In this document: positions 37,109 through 46,785 of the stretch, in pieces
Numbering within the stretch: the stretch's first letter is position 1
Layout of the letters: each line of letters opens with the position of its first letter
Assembly (NCBI GenBank): GCA_002928955.1
Contig: PERT01000015.1
Location: 1-61,770 of the forward strand
Direction of reading: 5' to 3'
Length of the DNA stretch: 61,770 nucleotides
DNA from: Hyphomicrobium sp.
Lineage (GTDB): Bacteria > Pseudomonadota > Alphaproteobacteria > Rhizobiales > Hyphomicrobiaceae
Program-made: the position numbers and the translations under genes
Notes under the pieces: generated by a model
Databases searched by the model: none
Seen by the model: the letters and a program-made list of their open reading frames with translations, nothing else
Told to the model about the DNA's origin: nothing

Positions 37109-39280
37109 ATGGTTGCTTCAGTTGACAATCGCTCGCTACCGGACCGTGTCGACCGGCAAGGCTTGCATGTCGCAAAGGAATTGGCGACGTTTCTCGAAGC
37201 GGAAGCGCTGCCCGGAACAGGCATCGACGCGGAACGGTTCTGGACGGGCTGCTCGACTCTCGTGCACGAGTTCGGCCCGCGGAATGCCGCGCTGCTTCGA
37301 CGGCGCGAGGACCTCCAGGCTCAGATCAATGCCTGGCACATCGCGCATCGCAACCAGCCCCACGATCGCGAAGCCTACAAGGCCTTCCTCGAGGAAATCG
37401 GCTACCTGGTCGCAGAGGGCGACCCCTTTACGATCGAGACGTCAAACGTGGATCCCGAGATCGCGCTCGTGCCGGGACCTCAATTGGTCGTGCCGGTGAC
37501 CAATGCGCGCTTCGCCCTCAATGCCGCAAATGCCCGATGGGGCAGTCTCTACGATGTGCTCTACGGAACCGATGTGATGGGTCCGGTGCCGACCGGGGCC
37601 TATGACCGCGGCCGCGGCGCCCGTGTCGTCACCAGAACGCGCGTGTTCCTGGACGAAGCATTCCCGCTGGCCGGCAGCAGCCATGGTGATGCGCGGCGCT
37701 ATCAAGTCCGTGGCGGCGCTCTTATGGTCGACGATTTTCCGTTGATGCAGCCAGCCAAGTTCATCGGCTATCGCGGCCATCCCCGCGCGCCGGACAACAT
37801 TCTTCTTCGAAACAACGGGCTGCATGTGGAGCTGGTCTTCGACCGGGCCCATCCGATCGGAAGCCGCGATCAGGCGTGCCTCGCCGATGTGCGCCTGGAA
37901 AGTGCGATGTCGGTGATCATGGACTGCGAGGACTCGGTCGCCTGCGTCGATGCCGCAGACAAAGTGTCCGCCTACCGCAACTGGCTCGGCCTCATGAGAG
38001 GAGATCTTCGCGACACGTTCGAGAAAGGCGGCGAGACGGTCAGCCGCAGCCTCAATCCGGATCAGCCGTTCATCACGCCCGACGGCAACGGCGAGACCAC
38101 GGTCAAAGCCCGCGCCCTGATGCTCATCCGCAATGTCGGGCATCTCATGACCAACCCGGCAATCCTCGATCGTTCGGGCGCCGAGGTTTTCGAGGGGCTG
38201 ATGGATGCCATGATCACGACGCTGATCGCGCTCCACGACCTCAACAAGACGGGCGGCGCCCGCAATTCGGCGGCGGGATCGATTTATGTGGTGAAGCCGA
38301 AGTTGCACGGCCCGGACGAGGTCGCCTTCACCGATGATATCTTCACGCACGTCGAGACCGCGCTTGGGCTGCCCCGATACACGGTGAAGCTCGGGATCAT
38401 GGACGAAGAGCGGCGCACGAGCGTCAACCTCAAGGAATGCATCCGCGCAGCGAAGCGTCGCGTGGCGTTCATCAACACCGGTTTCCTCGACAGGACCGGC
38501 GATGAAATCCACACGTCGATGGAGGCCGGACCTTTCAGCCGCAAGGACTTCATCAAACGCAAGGGCTGGATCACCGCCTACGAGAACCAGAATGTCGATA
38601 TTGGCCTCGAATGCGGATTGTCGGGCCGCGCTCAGATCGGCAAGGGCATGTGGGCGATGCCGGATCGCATGGCCGCGATGCTGGAAACAAAAATAGAGCA
38701 TCCGAAAGCCGGCGCCAACTGTGCCTGGGTCCCTTCGCCGACGGCTGCAACGCTGCACGCGCTCCACTACCATCGGGTTGACGTGATGGCCGTTCAAGAG
38801 GCGCTCGCGAAGGGAGGCCGGCGCGCCTACATCGACGCGCTGCTCGAGATCCCCGTCGCAAGTTTCCGGAAGTGGTCGACCGCGCAGGTGCGCCGCGAAG
38901 TCGAGAACAACGCCCAGGGGATCCTCGGCTATGTCGTGCGCTGGATCGATCAAGGGATCGGCTGTTCCAAAGTCCCCGATATCAACGACATCGGCCTGAT
39001 GGAGGACCGTGCGACTTGCCGTATCTCGGCCCAGCATATCGCCAACTGGCTGCATCACGGTGTGGTGTCTGAAAGCGAAGTGATGGAGATCATGCAGCAG
39101 ATGGCCGCGGTCGTGGACCGGCAGAACGCGCGTGACCCCAACTATCGGCCGATGGCGCCGAACTTCGACGGGACGTCGTTCCGCGCGGCGTGCGATCTGG
39201 TCTTCAAGGGCACGTCCGAGCCATCGGGCTACACCGAACCGATCCTGCACGCTTACCGGCAGCGGCTGAAAGCGAGCTAG
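37109..39280 (+). CDS. glcB: Malate synthase G
   Basis: A 723-aa cytosolic enzyme that condenses glyoxylate with acetyl-CoA to malate (glyoxylate cycle or glycolate use). It is the long G isoform: [20 protein letters not shown] near residues 145-165, [105 protein letters not shown] and [28 protein letters not shown]. These include the acidic and Arg residues that bind Mg and glyoxylate. No isocitrate lyase or glycolate oxidase gene is adjacent. Confidence 0.98.
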   Translation: MVASVDNRSLPDRVDRQGLHVAKELATFLEAEALPGTGIDAERFWTGCSTLVHEFGPRNAALLRRREDLQAQINAWHIAHRNQPHDREAYKAFLEEIGYLVAEGDPFTIETSNVDPEIALVPGPQLVVPVTNARFALNAANARWGSLYDVLYGTDVMGPVPTGAYDRGRGARVVTRTRVFLDEAFPLAGSSHGDARRYQVRGGALMVDDFPLMQPAKFIGYRGHPRAPDNILLRNNGLHVELVFDRAHPIGSRDQACLADVRLESAMSVIMDCEDSVACVDAADKVSAYRNWLGLMRGDLRDTFEKGGETVSRSLNPDQPFITPDGNGETTVKARALMLIRNVGHLMTNPAILDRSGAEVFEGLMDAMITTLIALHDLNKTGGARNSAAGSIYVVKPKLHGPDEVAFTDDIFTHVETALGLPRYTVKLGIMDEERRTSVNLKECIRAAKRRVAFINTGFLDRTGDEIHTSMEAGPFSRKDFIKRKGWITAYENQNVDIGLECGLSGRAQIGKGMWAMPDRMAAMLETKIEHPKAGANCAWVPSPTAATLHALHYHRVDVMAVQEALAKGGRRAYIDALLEIPVASFRKWSTAQVRREVENNAQGILGYVVRWIDQGIGCSKVPDINDIGLMEDRATCRISAQHIANWLHHGVVSESEVMEIMQQMAAVVDRQNARDPNYRPMAPNFDGTSFRAACDLVFKGTSEPSGYTEPILHAYRQRLKAS

Positions 39281-39476
39281 CTCCGGACGTTGATTGGACG
39301 TGCCTGCGGGTCCGATGGGGGGACAGGAATGGCGCGTAGCGCCTTCGTTCTATGCGACTGTTCGGAAGACGGCGATCGAGATCGTCTTGATTGAGGTGCC
39401 TGTTCGAGCGTTTCGCTCAGCCGCTGCGTTGGAAAATACGATTGGTTGTGTGCCGAGTGTAACCCACAGGAGAACG

Positions 39477-40295
39477 ATGATGGACGCAAATCCGAACAAG
39501 GCTCTTTGGGAGAAGGGCGACTTCACGAAACTGGCGGCGACCATGCGCGAAAGCGGCGAGGCGCTCGTGAACTCGCTCGGCGCCACAAATGGGCTCAAGG
39601 TGCTGGACCTTGGATGCGGCGACGGCACGACCGCAATCCCGCAGGCCAAGCTTGGCGCCGACGTGCTTGGCGTCGACATCGCCAGCAATCTCGTTGCGGC
39701 CGGCAATCAGCGCGTCAAGGACTTGGGGCTTACCAACTGCCGTTTTCAGGAAGGTGACGCTTCTCGCCTCGACGATCTCAAGGACAAGAGCTTCGATCGC
39801 GTGGTCAGCATTTTCGGCGCTATGTTCGCGCCAAGGCCGTTTGACGTCGCCAGGGAAATGGTGCGCGTGACACGTCCGGGCGGGCGGATCGTCATGGGCA
39901 ACTGGATTCCGGGAGATCCAACCCTTGTCGCCCAGATTCTTAAGATTGCGTCGGCCTACACGCCGCCGCCTGCGGAGGGTTTTGTCAGCCCAATGACCTG
40001 GGGCGTCGAGAGCAACGTCATCGAGCGGTTCGGCGGCGCCGGCATTGCGAAAGAGAACATCTCGTTCTTGCGCGATACCTATACCTTTAGCTTCCCAGGC
40101 ACGCCGTCGCAGTTCGTCGCGGTCTTCCGGGACTATTACGGACCGACCATGAACGCATTCGCGGCGGCGGAACAGAACGGACGCAAGGCGGACCTGCAAA
40201 AGGAGATGGAAGCGCTGTTCACCAGCCAGAACAAGAGCACGGACGCGACGTCCATCCCTGCGACCTTCCTGCGTGTGACGGTGGCAGTGATTTGA
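39477..40295 (+). CDS. Class I SAM-dependent methyltransferase
   Basis: A 272-aa protein with the Rossmann-type methyltransferase motifs: LKVLDLGCGDGTTAIPQAKLGADVLGVDIASNLVAAGNQRV (motifs I and II), CRFQEGDASRLDDLKDKSFDRVVSIFGAMFAPRPFDVAREMVRVTRPGGRIVMGNWIP (motifs III-V). The C-terminal half resembles UbiE-like small-molecule methyltransferases, and the substrate is unknown. AGGAG lies 4 nt before ATG 39477; the open frame to 39294 is not needed. Repeat copy E begins 10 bp after the stop codon. Confidence 0.93.
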   Translation: MMDANPNKALWEKGDFTKLAATMRESGEALVNSLGATNGLKVLDLGCGDGTTAIPQAKLGADVLGVDIASNLVAAGNQRVKDLGLTNCRFQEGDASRLDDLKDKSFDRVVSIFGAMFAPRPFDVAREMVRVTRPGGRIVMGNWIPGDPTLVAQILKIASAYTPPPAEGFVSPMTWGVESNVIERFGGAGIAKENISFLRDTYTFSFPGTPSQFVAVFRDYYGPTMNAFAAAEQNGRKADLQKEMEALFTSQNKSTDATSIPATFLRVTVAVI

Positions 40296-40305
40296 GCTTG
40301 TGAGG

Positions 40306-40475
40306 CTCGTGTTCCGGTTCCGACATTTGCGTCCCGTCGCAGCGCCGATCGGCGCAAATGCCGGAACCGTGAGGAACACCAGCATGGCTATGTGTCGACT
40401 GACGCTTTTGCATCGGGGCGCCTGGAGTCGAGATCAGCCGTGAGCGGAGGCCAAACGTCAAATGTGCGCCGCCAG
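40306..40475 (+). repeat. Dispersed double-hairpin repeat, copy E (complete, 170 bp)
   Basis: H1 is well kept: CTCGTGTTCCGGTTCC plus GACATTTGC, loop beginning GTCCCGTCGCAGCGCC, then GCAAATGCCGGAACC, a GTGA bulge and GGAACACCAG. It belongs to the GGTTCC/GGAACC subtype like copy D. H2 has diverged more: CGCTTTTGCATC with the TTTT bulge on the left, CCAAACGTCAAATGTGCGCC on the right, and the feet no longer pair well. It follows the stop codon of the methyltransferase gene. Confidence 0.82.
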
Positions 40476-40483
40476 ACGAATGG

Positions 40484-40510
40484 TGTTGCTCGTGAGCCTT
40501 ATGTCGCGCC
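40484..40510 (-). repeat. Fragment of a further, inverted repeat copy
   Basis: GTTGCTCGTGAGCCTTATG closely resembles the linker plus bulged H1 arm of copies C and D read in reverse (GTTGCTCGTGTTCCTTATG). It lies 9 bp beyond copy E in the opposite orientation, suggesting a second insertion or a rearrangement that left only one arm. Confidence 0.5.
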
Positions 40511-40598
40511 AAAATCGAACCGGATCGCGGCCACGCAGTGATTTGCGCGCGACGGGCCTGCTAGAGGAAACCGAAGCGACCCGTCCAGCGACCAACCG

Positions 40599-41171
40599 AT
40601 GACAAGAGCCAGAAAAAAGACTTTCGGAGCTGCGGCGTCGGCGGCTGTCACGTTAGCGGTCACATGGCCTGTACCGGTCACGGCATCCGGTCTCGGCGCA
40701 CCTGTGATCGAGCCGATTGTGCTGCTCGAACGCAGCAGGATCGCCGGTTGCGGCGTCGAAGCCGTATTCACCGGGCAGGCCGGACGATTGGCGATAAGCT
40801 TGACGATCGTTCGCGACGAACGCGGCAGCAGTCAGCGGGTGGTGAGAGGCCACTGGCGAAACGTGGACGGAATTCCACGACAGATCAGCCGGATTGGGAT
40901 TGCCACCTCAACCAGAGCCCTCATGGCCCCGGACGATCGCTGGTCGACGGCTGACGATGGAGCCGCTCAATCGCGCGAACCTGCTGCAACACCGGGCGAC
41001 TGGTCGGCCTTTGGCGGTCTGATGCAGGAGCTGCTCGTGGGTGGCGGCCAAATCACAATCCACAGCCCAGGTGGGACGGAGTTGAGGTTGGCGCTGCCGG
41101 GACCCGCTGCGCACACGGTCCGATCAAGCTATCTCAATTGCGCGGGCGATATGTTCCGCGACGAACGGTGA
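40599..41171 (+). CDS. Putative exported protein, unknown
   Basis: A 190-aa frame with an N-terminal basic and hydrophobic segment (MTRARKKTFGAAASAAVTLAVTWPVPVTASG) that could be a signal peptide. The rest (IEPIVLLERSRIAGCGVEAVFTGQAGRLAISLTIVRDERG...GLMQELLVGGGQITIHSPGGTELRLALPGPA...SYLNCAGDMF) looks like a beta sandwich with two cysteines. No family was recognised and the SD is weak. It lies upstream of the polysaccharide deacetylase on the same strand. Confidence 0.6.
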   Translation: MTRARKKTFGAAASAAVTLAVTWPVPVTASGLGAPVIEPIVLLERSRIAGCGVEAVFTGQAGRLAISLTIVRDERGSSQRVVRGHWRNVDGIPRQISRIGIATSTRALMAPDDRWSTADDGAAQSREPAATPGDWSAFGGLMQELLVGGGQITIHSPGGTELRLALPGPAAHTVRSSYLNCAGDMFRDER

Positions 41172-41336
41172 CTGCGGGCCGAGCGCCAAAAAGGCGTAAC
41201 GGAACGGCCCAATGTCCACATCTCTTGCCCTGGCACCCGTTTCAGACAGATGCACCGCTTGCGTTCCCAGGGCAACGTACTCCAAATAGCCTTAACCAAG
41301 AATCGTCTGCACCGAATCTGTTGGGGAGGAATGCTC

Positions 41337-42224
41337 ATGCGACGTTCATTCGCGAGCTTTATGGCCGTCATCACCTGCATCGCTGCGACCAGCGCTGTGA
41401 TCGAATCCAGTCCCGCTGCTGCCGATTCGACAAAATGCGCAGGGAACGCGGATGCCTTGGGAGTCGCGAGGACGGTCGAAATCGACACATCCGGTGGCCC
41501 TGGCTTCGGCTTCGAACACTACAAGGCCCATGATTTCCTCGGCCAAAAGGAAGTCATTTTGACATTTGATGACGGCCCGCTGCCGGGACACACGCGCACC
41601 GTGCTCGCCGCTCTTGCTCAGCACTGCACACGGGCCACGTTCTTCCCCGTCGGCAAGCTGGCTGTCGGATATCCGGAAGTACTGCGCGAAGTGATAAAGG
41701 CCGGACACACCGTTGGCGCCCACACGTTTTCCCACATCGACCTCGGCAAGGCCGCACCTGACAAGGCCAAGGACGAAATCGAGCGCGGATTTAGCGCGGT
41801 CAAGCGAGCCTCTGGGGCCGGAACTGCGCCGTTCTTCCGCTATCCATACCTTCGCGATTCAGCCGACAGCCTCAAACACCTGGGCGGGCGCAACATTGCC
41901 ATCTTTTCGACCGATGTCGATAGCTTCGATTTCAAGGTCCAGGCGCCCGAGAACATCGTCAAGACGGTGTTGTCCAAGCTCGAAAAGCGAGGCAAGGGGA
42001 TTGTGCTGATGCATGACATCCAACCTTCGACGGCCAAGGCACTGCCGATGCTGCTCAAGGAACTGAAGGCCAAGGGCTACAAGATCGTCCACATGAAGGC
42101 CAAAGACGAGATCAAGACACTCGCTGAGTTCGATGCTCTGATCGAAAAGGACATCAAGGGACTGCCGGCAGCAGGTTCCGAGAAGACGACATCGAGCGTA
42201 GTCAAGACAGTCCCGAACAATTAA
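41337..42224 (+). CDS. Exported polysaccharide deacetylase (NodB fold)
   Basis: A 295-aa protein with signal peptide MRRSFASFMAVITCIAATSAVIESSPAAA. The NodB domain shows EVILTFDDGPLPGHTRTVL (motif 1, the catalytic and metal aspartates), TVGAHTFSHIDLGKA (motif 2, the two metal histidines), FFRYPYLRDSA (motif 3), STDVDSFDF and GIVLMHDIQPSTAKALPMLL (motif 5). It should remove acetyl groups from a periplasmic or secreted polysaccharide or peptidoglycan. GGAGG precedes ATG 41337; an ATG two codons upstream touches the SD. The neighbouring DUF1134 gene starts 20 bp after its stop. Confidence 0.93.
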   Translation: MRRSFASFMAVITCIAATSAVIESSPAAADSTKCAGNADALGVARTVEIDTSGGPGFGFEHYKAHDFLGQKEVILTFDDGPLPGHTRTVLAALAQHCTRATFFPVGKLAVGYPEVLREVIKAGHTVGAHTFSHIDLGKAAPDKAKDEIERGFSAVKRASGAGTAPFFRYPYLRDSADSLKHLGGRNIAIFSTDVDSFDFKVQAPENIVKTVLSKLEKRGKGIVLMHDIQPSTAKALPMLLKELKAKGYKIVHMKAKDEIKTLAEFDALIEKDIKGLPAAGSEKTTSSVVKTVPNN

Positions 42225-42243
42225 GCCCCCGGCTCAGCCGGGG

Positions 42244-43542
42244 ATGCGGCAGGAGAAGCGTTTGAGGTTCGATCTGCGGTCCTGGTTCGGCAACCGTTCG
42301 CGCGCGCTGGCACGTGGGGCCGCAGCACGTACGGCGGCGATGATTGTGGCGGCATTCACCACCCTTCTATTGCAAGGGCCGGCGCTCGCCCAGTCCTGCA
42401 ACGCCGAGGACTTCGGCCATGCCGTGGACGAGGCGGGCGCACGGTTGCGGGCGTTCAACGCAGAGGCGAGCCCGAAGCTGCAATCCAAGCTCACGGCCCT
42501 CAAAGACCGGATGGGCTGGACGGGAGGCGACGCCGAGGATGATGCTCACAATCATCTCCACGACGAGCGCTTGGAGAGCCTCGACCAGCAGGCAAACGAG
42601 TTGCTGATCAATATCGATGCGCTCGGCCGACCACCGGAGAATGCACCACCTGACTGCTCCAAACTCGATGAGCTGCGCGCCGCGTCCAGCGAATTGTTGA
42701 CGGTGATGCGTACCAAATCCGCCTACATGATCGCCAAGATCGACGGAGAGATCGGAAAATCTGCGGAAAGTGTTTCCGCAACAAAGCCAATCGCGGCCAA
42801 CCCAAAGCCGGACACCAAGCCGGTCGGTAAACCTGCCGAGAGCGAAAGCCCGGTGCCCTCTTCGCCGTCCGCCGTAGCCGTGCCTCCGAAACCGGTGGCG
42901 ACCAAGGCAGATGGCTGGAGAGCGACGACCGCAGTTGTGCCGCCTTCACAACCACCTGCACAGTCGGCATTGGCACAGTTGCCAGCGCAGCAGCCATCCT
43001 CGACTGGTGTCGCGGCCTTGCCGTTACCGAGCGAGGCTTTCTCACCCCTTCCGGACGACGACGGATACACGATTGACGAAATTCGCGAAGTAACGCGTGG
43101 TTTGTTCGGCACCGTTTCGACCGAACTCGCCAGCGTCATCGAGCACGCATTCCGCAAGTCAGGGCGGCCAAGCGCCTACATCCTCGGCCAGGAGGGCGGC
43201 GGCGCATTCCTCGCGGGCCTTCGATATGGCAACGGCACGCTTTACCCGCGTCGAGGCGGCCCGCGTCCCATCTATTGGCACGGACCTTCCGTCGGCTATG
43301 ACTTCGGTGCGGCCGGATCGCGAGCGTTGTTCCTGATCTACGGCTTGCAAAACGCCGACGCCATCCACCGCCGGTTTACCGGCATCGACGGATCAGCCTA
43401 TCTCGTCGGCGGCGTGGGCATCACCTTTCTGAAAGGCGGCGACGTGACCATGGCGCCGATCCGCTCTGGGCTGGGCCTCCGGATCGGAGCGAGCGTCGGA
43501 TACCTGCGCTTCTCGCCAAAACCGACATGGAACCCGTTCTGA
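42244..43542 (+). CDS. DUF1134 (EipA-type) envelope protein with extra N-terminal domain
   Basis: A 432-aa exported protein. The last ~165 residues are a DUF1134 domain: GYTIDEIREVTRGLFGTVSTELASVIEHAFRKSGRPSAYILGQEGGGAFLAGLRYGNGTLYPR, then YWHGPSVGYDFGAAGSRALFLIYGLQNADAIHRRFTGIDGSAYLVGGVGITFLK, ending FSPKPTWNPF. EipA, the studied member, is a ~200-aa periplasmic protein needed for envelope integrity in Brucella. Here a signal segment (MIVAAFTTLLLQGPALAQS), a ~130-residue helical region with Cys at both ends, and a Pro/Ala-rich linker precede it. A TTG at 42262 with AGGAG upstream is an alternative start. The gene follows the deacetylase closely, so a joint cell-wall role is plausible. Confidence 0.9.
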   Translation: MRQEKRLRFDLRSWFGNRSRALARGAAARTAAMIVAAFTTLLLQGPALAQSCNAEDFGHAVDEAGARLRAFNAEASPKLQSKLTALKDRMGWTGGDAEDDAHNHLHDERLESLDQQANELLINIDALGRPPENAPPDCSKLDELRAASSELLTVMRTKSAYMIAKIDGEIGKSAESVSATKPIAANPKPDTKPVGKPAESESPVPSSPSAVAVPPKPVATKADGWRATTAVVPPSQPPAQSALAQLPAQQPSSTGVAALPLPSEAFSPLPDDDGYTIDEIREVTRGLFGTVSTELASVIEHAFRKSGRPSAYILGQEGGGAFLAGLRYGNGTLYPRRGGPRPIYWHGPSVGYDFGAAGSRALFLIYGLQNADAIHRRFTGIDGSAYLVGGVGITFLKGGDVTMAPIRSGLGLRIGASVGYLRFSPKPTWNPF

Positions 43543-43572
43543 TCCAGACCCCGCGGCCGTTGGTGTGAACCC

Positions 43573-46500
43573 TCACTCGGCCGGGCTTGGGGCGGCTATC
43601 GCCCCGCGGGTTGCCGTGGCCTTGCCCTTCGCCGCGTCACCCGTCCACCGCCGGACCACTGCGTAGAACACCGGCGTAAACACGAGCCCGAACAGCGTGA
43701 CGCCGATCATGCCCCAGAACACACCCGTGCCGAGCGCGATCCGCAATTCCGCGCCGGCTCCCGTTGCCACATAGAGCGGCACCACGCCGAGCGTGAAAGC
43801 CAGGGACGTCATCAGGATGGGCCTCAGGCGAATCTGGGCGGCTTCGACGGCAGCCGCGACAATATCGCGTCCCTGATCCTCGAGCTGTCGCGCGAATTCC
43901 ACGATCAAAATCGCGTTCTTGGCCGCAAGCCCGATCAACACGATGAAGCCGATCTGCGTCAGGATATTGATATCCTGACCATGCAGCGCTACCCCAAACA
44001 ATGCCGACAGCAGGCACATCGGCACGATCAGCATGATCGCCACTGGCAACGACCAGCTCTCATATTGGGCGGCTAGCGCCAGGAAGACGAACAGCACAGA
44101 CAGCAGAAACACCGCATAGCCCGTACGTCCGGCTTTCTTTTCCTGGAACGAGAGGTCGGTCCATTCGTAACTCACTCCGTCCGGAAGCTGGCGAGCCGCC
44201 AGCCCGGCCATCAGGTCGAGCGCCGTGCCAGAACTGACGCCCGGCGCGGTCCCGCCATTGATCTCGACCGTCGGGAACAAATTGTAGCGCGGCACGCGAT
44301 CGGGACCAGCGATCTCCTTGAACGCGACCAGACTGCCGAGCGGCACCATGTTGCCCTCGGTGGAGCGCACGCGAATGCGCGAGACATTGGCCGGGTCAAT
44401 GCGGAAGCCTGCGTCGGCCTGAGCGGTGACGCGATACGTGCGGCCGAACATGTTAAAGTCGTTGACGTAAGCCGAACCCATGTACACCCGCAGCGCCTCG
44501 AAGATCGACGACAGTGGCACGCGCAGGATCTGCGCCTTCTCGCGATCAACGTCGAGGTAAAGCTGCGGCGTCTGGGTGGCGAATGTCGTAAAAACATTGG
44601 CGATTCCGGGCGTGCTGTTCGCTGATGCGATGAACTCGCGGGCGATCCGCTCGAACTCGATGGAGCCCAAGTTGCCGCGGTCCTGCAGACGCATCGCAAA
44701 CCCGGTCTGCCCGCCTACCCCGCGCACCGGCGGCGGGATGAACACGAACGTGTTGGCCTCTTCGAATTTTCCGAGCTGCCGGCGAATATCCTGGGCGACG
44801 CGTTCCGCCGTAAGACCTGCGCGCTGACGCTTCCCGGGCTCGTCGAGAATGACGAAGATCGCGCCTGCGTTGGTGGCGTTGGTGAACGTCGCGCCCGACC
44901 GGCCAGCATAGCCCGACGTATGGACGATGCCCGGCATTTCCAACAGCACATCGTTGGCGCGGCGTACAACCTCGTCGGTGCGCTGGAGCGACGATCCCGC
45001 CGGCAGCTGCAACGACACGATCAGCACGCCGCGGTCCATCTTCGGGATGAACCCGGCCGGCGTCACCATCAAAAGCCAGACCGCGGCGCCTATCAATCCG
45101 GCGTAAACCACGAGCACGAGCCCGCTCACCCCGATGAGCCGCCGCACGAGGTTGGCGTAGGCTCGCGCGAGGGCATCGAAGGCGCGGTTGAAGCCGCGGA
45201 AGAAGGCATGCACGGGTCGCATCAGGATATTGCCGCGCCCGTGCTGGTCATCGTGCGGTTTCAAAAGGATCGCGGCCAGCGCGGGACTGAGTGTCAGCGA
45301 CACGAAAGCCGAAATGACCGTGGCGGTGGCGACCGTAATCGCGAACTGGCGATAGAACTGCCCGGTAATGCCGCCGACGAACGCGGTCGGAATGAACACC
45401 GCCGACAGCACCAGCGCGATGGCGATCAGCGCGGTGCCCACTTCGTCCATCGTGCTGCGCGCCGCATCGAGCGGTCTCAATCCTGCCGCGAGTTTGCGCT
45501 CGACGTTCTCGACGACCACGATCGCGTCGTCGACAACGATACCGACAGCAAGCACCAACCCGAACAGCGTCAGCATGTTGATCGAAAAGCCGAAACCCAG
45601 CATCACAGCGAACGTCCCGATCAACGAGACCGGTATGGCAACCAGCGGAATGACAGCCGCGCGCCAAGTCTGGAGAAAGACGAGAATCACGAGAACGACC
45701 AGCAGCACGGCCTCGAGGATCGTCTTGTAGAGTTCGCGGATCGACACCTCGATGAATTCGGTCGGATTGTAGATGATGCGGTACTCGAGGCCCTTCGGAA
45801 AATTCTGCGACAAGCGCGCAACCTCGGCCTTGACGAGGTTCGTCGTCTCGATGGCGTTTGAACCCGGCTGCTGCGTGATCACCATCACGGTGGCGGGATA
45901 CCGATCCTGATAGCCGAAGGTGGAATAGCTCAACGCGCCGAGTTCCACCCGACCGACATCCTCGAGCTTGACGACGCGGCCGTTGGCGCCAGTCTTGAGC
46001 ACGATCTTGCTGAAGTCTTCGGCTTTGGTCAGCCGTCCCTTCAATTGCAACTGAACCTGAAACGCGCCGGTCTGGCTGATGGGCGGCTGACCGATGGCGC
46101 CGCCAGCAACCTGGACGTTCTGGGCTCGGAGGGCGGCCAACACCTCGTCCGCGGTCATGCTGAGGCTCGCGATGCGCTCGGGATCAAGCCAGATTCGCAT
46201 CGAGTATTCACGCGCGCCGAAGAAGCTGACCGCGCCGACCCCTTTGATGCGCGCCAACTCATCCCGCACGTTGAGGAACGCGTAGTTGGACGTATACACC
46301 TGATCATACGTGCGGTCCGGTGAGACCAGATGAACCACGAGCAGCAGGTCGGGCGAGTTCTTTCGCACCGTCACTCCCGAACGCCGTACTTCCTCGGGCA
46401 GCCGAGGCTCCGCCGACGACACCCGGTTCTGAACCAGCACCTGGGCCTTGTCGACATCGGTCCCGATGTCGAAGGTGACACTCAGCGAGAGTGATCCATC

Positions 46501-46758
46501 GTCCGTCGCTTGCGAGTACATGTAGATCATGCCCTCTACGCCGTTGATCTCCTGCTCGATCACGGCAGCAACGGTGTCGGCAACGGTTTGCGCGCTGGCG
46601 CCCGGGTAGGACGCCGTGACGGAAATGGTAGGCGGCACGATTTCAGGAAACTGGGCCACCGGCAACGAACCGTATGAAATCGCGCCGACGATGGTCACGA
46701 ACAGCGACACCACGGCCGCAAAGATCGGCCGGACGATGAAAAAATGGCTGACGCTCAT
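43573..46758 (-). CDS. RND efflux pump, inner-membrane transporter (HAE1 type)
   Basis: A 1061-aa protein of the AcrB/MexB class with twelve membrane helices and two large periplasmic loops. It begins MSVSHFFIVRPIFAAVVSLFVTIVGAISYGSLPVAQFPEIVPPTISVTASYPGAS. TM4 has the proton-relay acidic pair in VLAVGIVVDDAIVVVENVER. Later segments include FIPTAFVGGITGQFYRQFAITVATATVISAFVSLTLSPALAAILL and GFIVLIGLAAKNAILIVEFARQ. It exports drugs or other amphiphiles by proton antiport. The adaptor gene lies 27 bp upstream, and no TolC-type outer-membrane gene is present, so the pump probably borrows one. Confidence 0.97.
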   Translation of the reverse strand: MSVSHFFIVRPIFAAVVSLFVTIVGAISYGSLPVAQFPEIVPPTISVTASYPGASAQTVADTVAAVIEQEINGVEGMIYMYSQATDDGSLSLSVTFDIGTDVDKAQVLVQNRVSSAEPRLPEEVRRSGVTVRKNSPDLLLVVHLVSPDRTYDQVYTSNYAFLNVRDELARIKGVGAVSFFGAREYSMRIWLDPERIASLSMTADEVLAALRAQNVQVAGGAIGQPPISQTGAFQVQLQLKGRLTKAEDFSKIVLKTGANGRVVKLEDVGRVELGALSYSTFGYQDRYPATVMVITQQPGSNAIETTNLVKAEVARLSQNFPKGLEYRIIYNPTEFIEVSIRELYKTILEAVLLVVLVILVFLQTWRAAVIPLVAIPVSLIGTFAVMLGFGFSINMLTLFGLVLAVGIVVDDAIVVVENVERKLAAGLRPLDAARSTMDEVGTALIAIALVLSAVFIPTAFVGGITGQFYRQFAITVATATVISAFVSLTLSPALAAILLKPHDDQHGRGNILMRPVHAFFRGFNRAFDALARAYANLVRRLIGVSGLVLVVYAGLIGAAVWLLMVTPAGFIPKMDRGVLIVSLQLPAGSSLQRTDEVVRRANDVLLEMPGIVHTSGYAGRSGATFTNATNAGAIFVILDEPGKRQRAGLTAERVAQDIRRQLGKFEEANTFVFIPPPVRGVGGQTGFAMRLQDRGNLGSIEFERIAREFIASANSTPGIANVFTTFATQTPQLYLDVDREKAQILRVPLSSIFEALRVYMGSAYVNDFNMFGRTYRVTAQADAGFRIDPANVSRIRVRSTEGNMVPLGSLVAFKEIAGPDRVPRYNLFPTVEINGGTAPGVSSGTALDLMAGLAARQLPDGVSYEWTDLSFQEKKAGRTGYAVFLLSVLFVFLALAAQYESWSLPVAIMLIVPMCLLSALFGVALHGQDINILTQIGFIVLIGLAAKNAILIVEFARQLEDQGRDIVAAAVEAAQIRLRPILMTSLAFTLGVVPLYVATGAGAELRIALGTGVFWGMIGVTLFGLVFTPVFYAVVRRWTGDAAKGKATATRGAIAAPSPAE

Positions 46759-46785
46759 GGCCGTGGTCCTCTCATTCCGCGCCGG

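Noticed and set aside
37442-39250. 602-codon minus-strand frame
   Set aside because: Exact antisense shadow of malate synthase G, low-complexity composition.
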